Of a stretch of 64,000 nt of DNA, positions 59,811 to 64,000 are shown in pieces. The notes beneath the pieces are model-generated. The model was not told where the DNA came from. It did no database searches and saw only the letters and a list, made by a program, of their open reading frames with translations. The stretch is taken from contig CP141138.1 in the NCBI GenBank assembly GCA_035236585.1, positions 30,577,437 through 30,641,436 of the forward strand, read 5' to 3'. Origin of the DNA: Warburgia ugandensis (taxonomy: Eukaryota; Streptophyta; Magnoliopsida; Canellales; Canellaceae). Numbering within the stretch: position 1 is the first letter of the stretch; each line of letters starts with the position of its first letter. Made by a program: the position numbers and the translations under genes.

Positions 59811-61860
59811 TGGTGCAACAGTGGATGTCCTCAATGGCACTTGCTATAGCCGATTAGCCTTATAAAGTTAATAAATAATTAAATTGTTTCTCTAGCTAAA
59901 AATTATTGTTGAGGAAGGTAGTATAATAAGATATATATTGTGGACTATGGGATGATAAGTGCCTTTGGCCAAGCGACATGATATGCAACTGCTCACTCAA
60001 TGGTTAAAATAATTTTCATTTCTAAAGAGAATGGTAGTCTAGTATTCACATCCAAAGCCATGGTAATGAACATGAGCTTAATATGTGGTGGCACACTAAT
60101 TTCATGCAAAATGGTGATTCATGCTCATAGCATGAACCAACTTCTGCAATGTTTTGATGGGTATCCAAGGCCAATAGGCATTGACTCACTTACAAATCAG
60201 ATACACATTAAAGAGGTGGAGAAAGACAATTATTGAAGGACAATGAACATTTTCTAGTGTGTCTATGTATATACCTCCTTGGCTAGAATTTCTCTTTCAA
60301 AGGACATAGGTTGTCCTTCATGAACTTCTTCAGTAGGAGAATTGTAGCTAGCATTTCATGAAGGTACAGAGGTGTTAAAAAATTAGGTACAAGGAATTAA
60401 GAAACTATCATCAAACCTCCTTCATGCAACTGCCTAAGTATATTTGTTTTTATCTTCACACACAATTCATTGTAGGGTTCTAGATCTTCAATTGTATGTA
60501 TTACTTTACCAAAGAATTTGAAAGGAATAATACTGTGCCCCATGCCCCTTACTTATTGAGGGTGGTCCTTCTTATTGCACATAACCCTACACAGGATGTC
60601 ATTGTTAGCAGCAATGCTGCTTAGAGTTCCTATACTTATGCTTTTTTGGGTAAGAATGTCTTGAAAATTTTAATTGGAAGGACATGATCAAGTCATTTAA
60701 TTAAGTGTATAAAATTAAAATTAGTCAAGGGTAGATAGGTGCAACCACTCACTATGTGAGATGCAACTAATGTGGTAGCTTCATTTGAGAATGTTTGTCC
60801 AATATAGCCCGCCAAATGCATTTCCAAAGGATGGTGAGGTCTTTGTAGTCCTAGCTTTCTTTTACCATCAAGCAAGACAATATAGTTAGATAATATAATG
60901 CATATAACTACAATATCATTTGAAAGGAATAAACTATCATAGATAGTTACTTCACACTCTTATAAACGGGCATAACCCAACTTGGACAGGTGGTACTGCA
61001 TATTAGTTTCATGCAACTTTCTTCCTTCCACACTCTTTACCTACACATTTGTACATGTGTAATCAAGTGCAATAATCAAATGTTACATGTAATTAATTAA
61101 ATAAAACATCATTTTAGCACATATCACAAATTTAGATGATGTGTGGTCCTATACAAATGCATTCCAGATGTCCTGGTCAATGATGTTGGAATAAATGGCA
61201 GGCACTATGTACAGTCTCAATGGATTATGGACATATGAAGCTATGTAATTATGAACAAGGTAATTATTTCATTTTCTTCATTGCTCACCAACTCCTTGCA
61301 AAGCACGTGTCTTCTATACTTAGGTATCTCAAAGGCAGTCTACAAAGTACAAAGCACATTACTATATTTCAAAATAAAAGGTACCTACTTTCACCATCTC
61401 TTATATTGAATCTTTTATCAATTATGGTACATGTCTGCAATCATTAAATGTGGTAGGAACCATGCTTCTTTCTATGGAGCAAAGAAAAATGCTATAAGAG
61501 GCTACACTCTCACCTATCTCTTGCCCCATACTTTTATATTGGATAGTTTCTTTAATTTCCTTTGACTTTCTCTTGATTACCTTTTCCATTGTTGTTCATC
61601 CTATGCCCTTTCTCTTTTTAGTGCTACTCATGTTGGCCTTTTGTTCATGCTCTTGATTTTGTTCATATTCTTCATTTTGATGTTGTTCATATTCCATGTT
61701 TATTGCAAACAAGAACATAATGATATCAGAACAATGGAAAAACAAAAAACAAAAAAAAAAAAGGCCATGTAATGCATTTAGGGAAAACAAAAGTAGATTA
61801 AAACATAAGAAACTTGCTTTTTTGATTGCAAAGGTGGCATTACATGATATAGACATTGAC
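59811..61860 (-). pseudogene. CACTA second element: Transposase_24-like (Ptta/En/Spm) gene remnant
   Basis: Minus strand. The most recognisable block, 60660-60470, reads DILTQKSISIGTLSSIAANN then DILCRVMCNKKDHPQ and RGMGHSIIPFKFFGKV. This resembles the C-terminal 'RVLGxExxGRVRGMGxGxxPSKxFG' signature of the plant Ptta/En/Spm protein family. Further fragments are FNNCLSPPLMCI with ESMPIGLGYPSKHC (60220-60140), and RKLGLQRPHHPLEMHLAGYI (60860) of unknown meaning. In CACTA elements such a second gene lies downstream of TNP2, which fits a minus-strand element whose 3' end is at 55407. Many stops; introns may separate some blocks. Confidence 0.5.
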
Positions 61861-62830
61861 TATTCACTTTGATTTTCTAATCTAAAATTGAAAGGTAAGT
61901 ATTGGAAGAGGATTTTATTTTTTTTTTTAATTTTCCTTTATTATTCTCATCTTATTGTATTGATTCAAAGATTAGCTTCAATAAGATTTTATTTTTCCAT
62001 TAATTTACCTTGAATGTTTAGAATATTTTGTTATTTAGATTTTATGTTTGGATGTTATGATTCATGCTTGTTTATTCTAGCTTTTAGATGTGAATTAGTG
62101 TTCATAATCTCGTGTTTGAACATAAAATTCTATAATCTTATATTTTGTCTTTAGAATTGGAAACTTGTTTTATTTCTGGAAATTTTATTCATGAATTCCA
62201 TGGTATCATGCATTTTATATACGTATAGACCATTATTTTGTTTTTGATAGTTCTACTCATGAAATTGCCTAATCCTTACATTTGCCTGTGAGTACAAGAT
62301 TGGACTCTTGTTGGATATTTTTGAAACAAGATCCTATATGTTATAGCTTTGAACATCATTGAACTTGGAAGATATCATTTCTAGAAGACTGGACAAACCA
62401 ATTCAAAATTCTATACATATGTACGATTGGCATAAAAACCACATATTGCTGGAATTTTGCACAAGCAATGCTAAATTCCTTGCATTTTGTTTATAATAGC
62501 AAGAAGTATTGTCACTGGAATTTTTTACCATAAAAATTAATGATTCATATAGCTTTGATGTATATCAAATCATGCTTTTGTGAGTTTCACATTTTTAAAA
62601 TACCCTAAATTGTTGTAGCATGGAAAAATCTGGCAATAATACCTCCATCTCTAAGCCAAATAGCCTACTTCTTTGCATGCATAACACTTGTTGGAATCAA
62701 AGTGTTTTGGAGTTCCATTATAACGTATTCATTATTATCAAGCCTGAGATTATGTTTGAATGTTGGTCAATCATTTTGTGAGTTTCACATTTTTAAATTG
62801 GCATTGCCAAATATTTGTTTGTACTATGGT
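61861..62830. other. AT-rich unassigned DNA
   Basis: No domain, repeat array or RNA gene seen. It may include further CACTA sequence (a TNP2 gene would be expected to the right of the Transposase_24-like remnant) but I found no TNP2 blocks. Confidence 0.5.
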
Positions 62831-62839
62831 ACAAGTTTA

Positions 62840-63600
62840 AACCTTAATGTAGTCCTAAGAGAGGGGTGAATTGGGAATAAATAAGTTTTTTTTTAAAAAA
62901 AAATTCATTAAAAGATAATGATACTTTATTTTTGGGAAACAACTAATGGCTCATATATAACAATGAACATAAAGGACTTATAGAGGTTTAGCCAGCCAAA
63001 CTTGGCACCTACTTCCACTCTTTCAAAGCCAAACTATCTTTGAGTCACTTAATGTTTATCCTCACCTTGAGGTTTTAATAAATATTTGCAAAGTTTGTAC
63101 ACTACTAATTGATATAGTGCTGACCATTATTTACCAAACCATCATATGATAAATGTCAACTAATTATTTTTCAAGCATACATTGTAACAAACTCCCACTT
63201 GTTACAACATACAAAAACACATAAAATTAATTTAGACAAACATCACTCTCAAATTGAAACAAAAACTTGCACTAATAGTAGAGAAACAATAATAGGAGAG
63301 TGACACTAGGAACACATGTAACTAAAAAAACTTCATGAAAGATTTGCAACTATAAGATAAAACCATAACTAGATGCTAGAAATTCAAACCATAGCAAAGA
63401 TCTTGCCTAATTTCCTTTGCAACCAGCCAACTAAACACTAAGAACAAGTATGAAATGTAGAAGCTATAAGGAGAAAGCATTAACCTTGAAAGTGACTTCA
63501 GCAATAGAAAAGATTGTTAATTACTACTATTACCATGAAGAAAATCTAAGAAAAACATGATGATTCCTTTGATGATATCTACTATTTCCAATTTGAAATT
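62840..63600. other. Possible retroelement-derived non-coding segment
   Basis: The motif cctaagagaggggtgaattg (62855-62874), the T/A-run after it, and the later 'aacttggcacctacttccac' resemble a non-coding motif seen widely in plant retroelement repeats. I recall the pattern only generally and there is no second copy here, so the family is left open. Confidence 0.25.
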
Positions 63601-63603
63601 AGT

Positions 63604-64000
63604 AGCAGGGGTTAGTTGTTAGCGCAGGGAGTAGGGGTGGTTTTGATCATCGGTACAGGGAGTAGGAGGGGTCTCAACTGTTGCTGTAGTGGGTTCAAAG
63701 GAGGGAGTTGAGGGGTTTTGGTTGTCATCATAGAGAGGAGGTAGGCAGTTTTTGTTGTTAGCATAATGAGGAGTGGGTTGGGAGGTGTCAAGGCAGTCAT
63801 TGGCAGAAGGAGTAGGGGGTCGGGGTTTCGGTCGTGGTCGCAGGGAAGAGGTAGAGATTGTGGGGAGTAGGATAATTTCAATCATCACCATAAGGAGGAG
63901 GTGCAAGGCTCGGGGGGGTTTTGGTCATTGGTGTAGTGAGGTGTGGGGGGAGCAGTCGTTAGTGGAGGGAGGAGGTGGTGATAGGGGTTTCAGTCATCGT
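63604..64000 (+). repeat. Degenerate G-rich minisatellite, about 33-40 bp unit
   Basis: About ten degenerate units follow the pattern 'ggtttYggtcatcggtgYag' then 'ggaggaggtggggg', for example at 63632, 63712, 63812, 63911 and 63985. The array continues past the window end. The Pro/Leu/Thr-rich frames on the minus strand follow from the repeat and are not good gene candidates. Confidence 0.75.

Noticed and set aside
63612-63906. Pro/Leu/Thr-rich frames of 89 and 95 codons
   Set aside because: They follow from the G-rich minisatellite read on its other strand; two frames are open at once.
1-64000. tRNA or rRNA genes
   Set aside because: I scanned by eye for tRNA box motifs and rRNA core sequences and saw none. 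The only tRNA-like words are the primer-binding sites. A dedicated scan could still find a divergent tRNA.

Overview
The window is AT-rich plant nuclear DNA from a repeat-dense, probably pericentromeric or intergenic part of a large genome. The evidence is the repertoire: plant Athila- and Tat-type Ty3/gypsy elements with a degenerate tRNA-Asp primer-binding site, gypsy elements with an initiator-Met-type site, an L1-type LINE and CACTA (En/Spm) ends with transposase pieces. I cannot name the species; a flowering plant is the safest reading. I found no intact host gene, rRNA, tRNA or CRISPR array. Every recognisable coding stretch belongs to a transposable element and carries stops or frameshifts.

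Layout, left to right. 1-2.2 kb: unassigned AT-rich DNA with a TATA repeat and telo-box-like motifs. 2.2-6.65 kb: decayed L1-type LINE, minus strand, cut at 6650 by a CACTA end with subterminal repeats. 7.2-8.45 kb: unassigned. 8.45-14 kb: an Athila-type element (here H), with LTR, gag C-terminus, protease, RT, RNase H and the start of integrase. At about 13,992 it is joined to the 3' part of a different, non-autonomous-type element. 14.64-19.85 kb: five tandem copies of a roughly 1.1 kb unit derived from that 3' region. 19.85-23.93 kb: gypsy element E, joined head-on to a minus-strand Athila gag (G, 23.94-24.71 kb). 24.71-30.04 kb: gypsy element F, with a proposed 4 kb LTR that holds a perfect 202-bp tandem duplication. 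30.04-32.88 kb: isolated minus-strand LTR C. 32.88-37.33 kb: element B, minus strand. 38.95-48.19 kb: element A, a non-autonomous element with 3.1 kb LTRs. 48.19-50.81 kb: isolated LTR D. 50.81-52.2 kb: CACTA transposase N-terminus and element end. 52.2-55.4 kb: Tat-type pol with two RNase H domains, minus strand. 55.4 to about 61.9 kb: second CACTA element, interrupted by an isolated LTR (57.76-59.81 kb). 61.9-64 kb: unassigned DNA, a retroelement-like stretch, and a G-rich minisatellite running off the end.

The window is a nested archive of transposon insertions and illegitimate joins, not a gene cluster. H, C and D carry one LTR family (family 1). A and B carry a second LTR family (family 2) and share their internal sequence. 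The least ordinary feature is the 1.1 kb tandem array. It is built from the 3' region of a family-2-type retroelement, each unit still carries a mostly open reading frame, and that frame is itself a 123-bp internal duplication.
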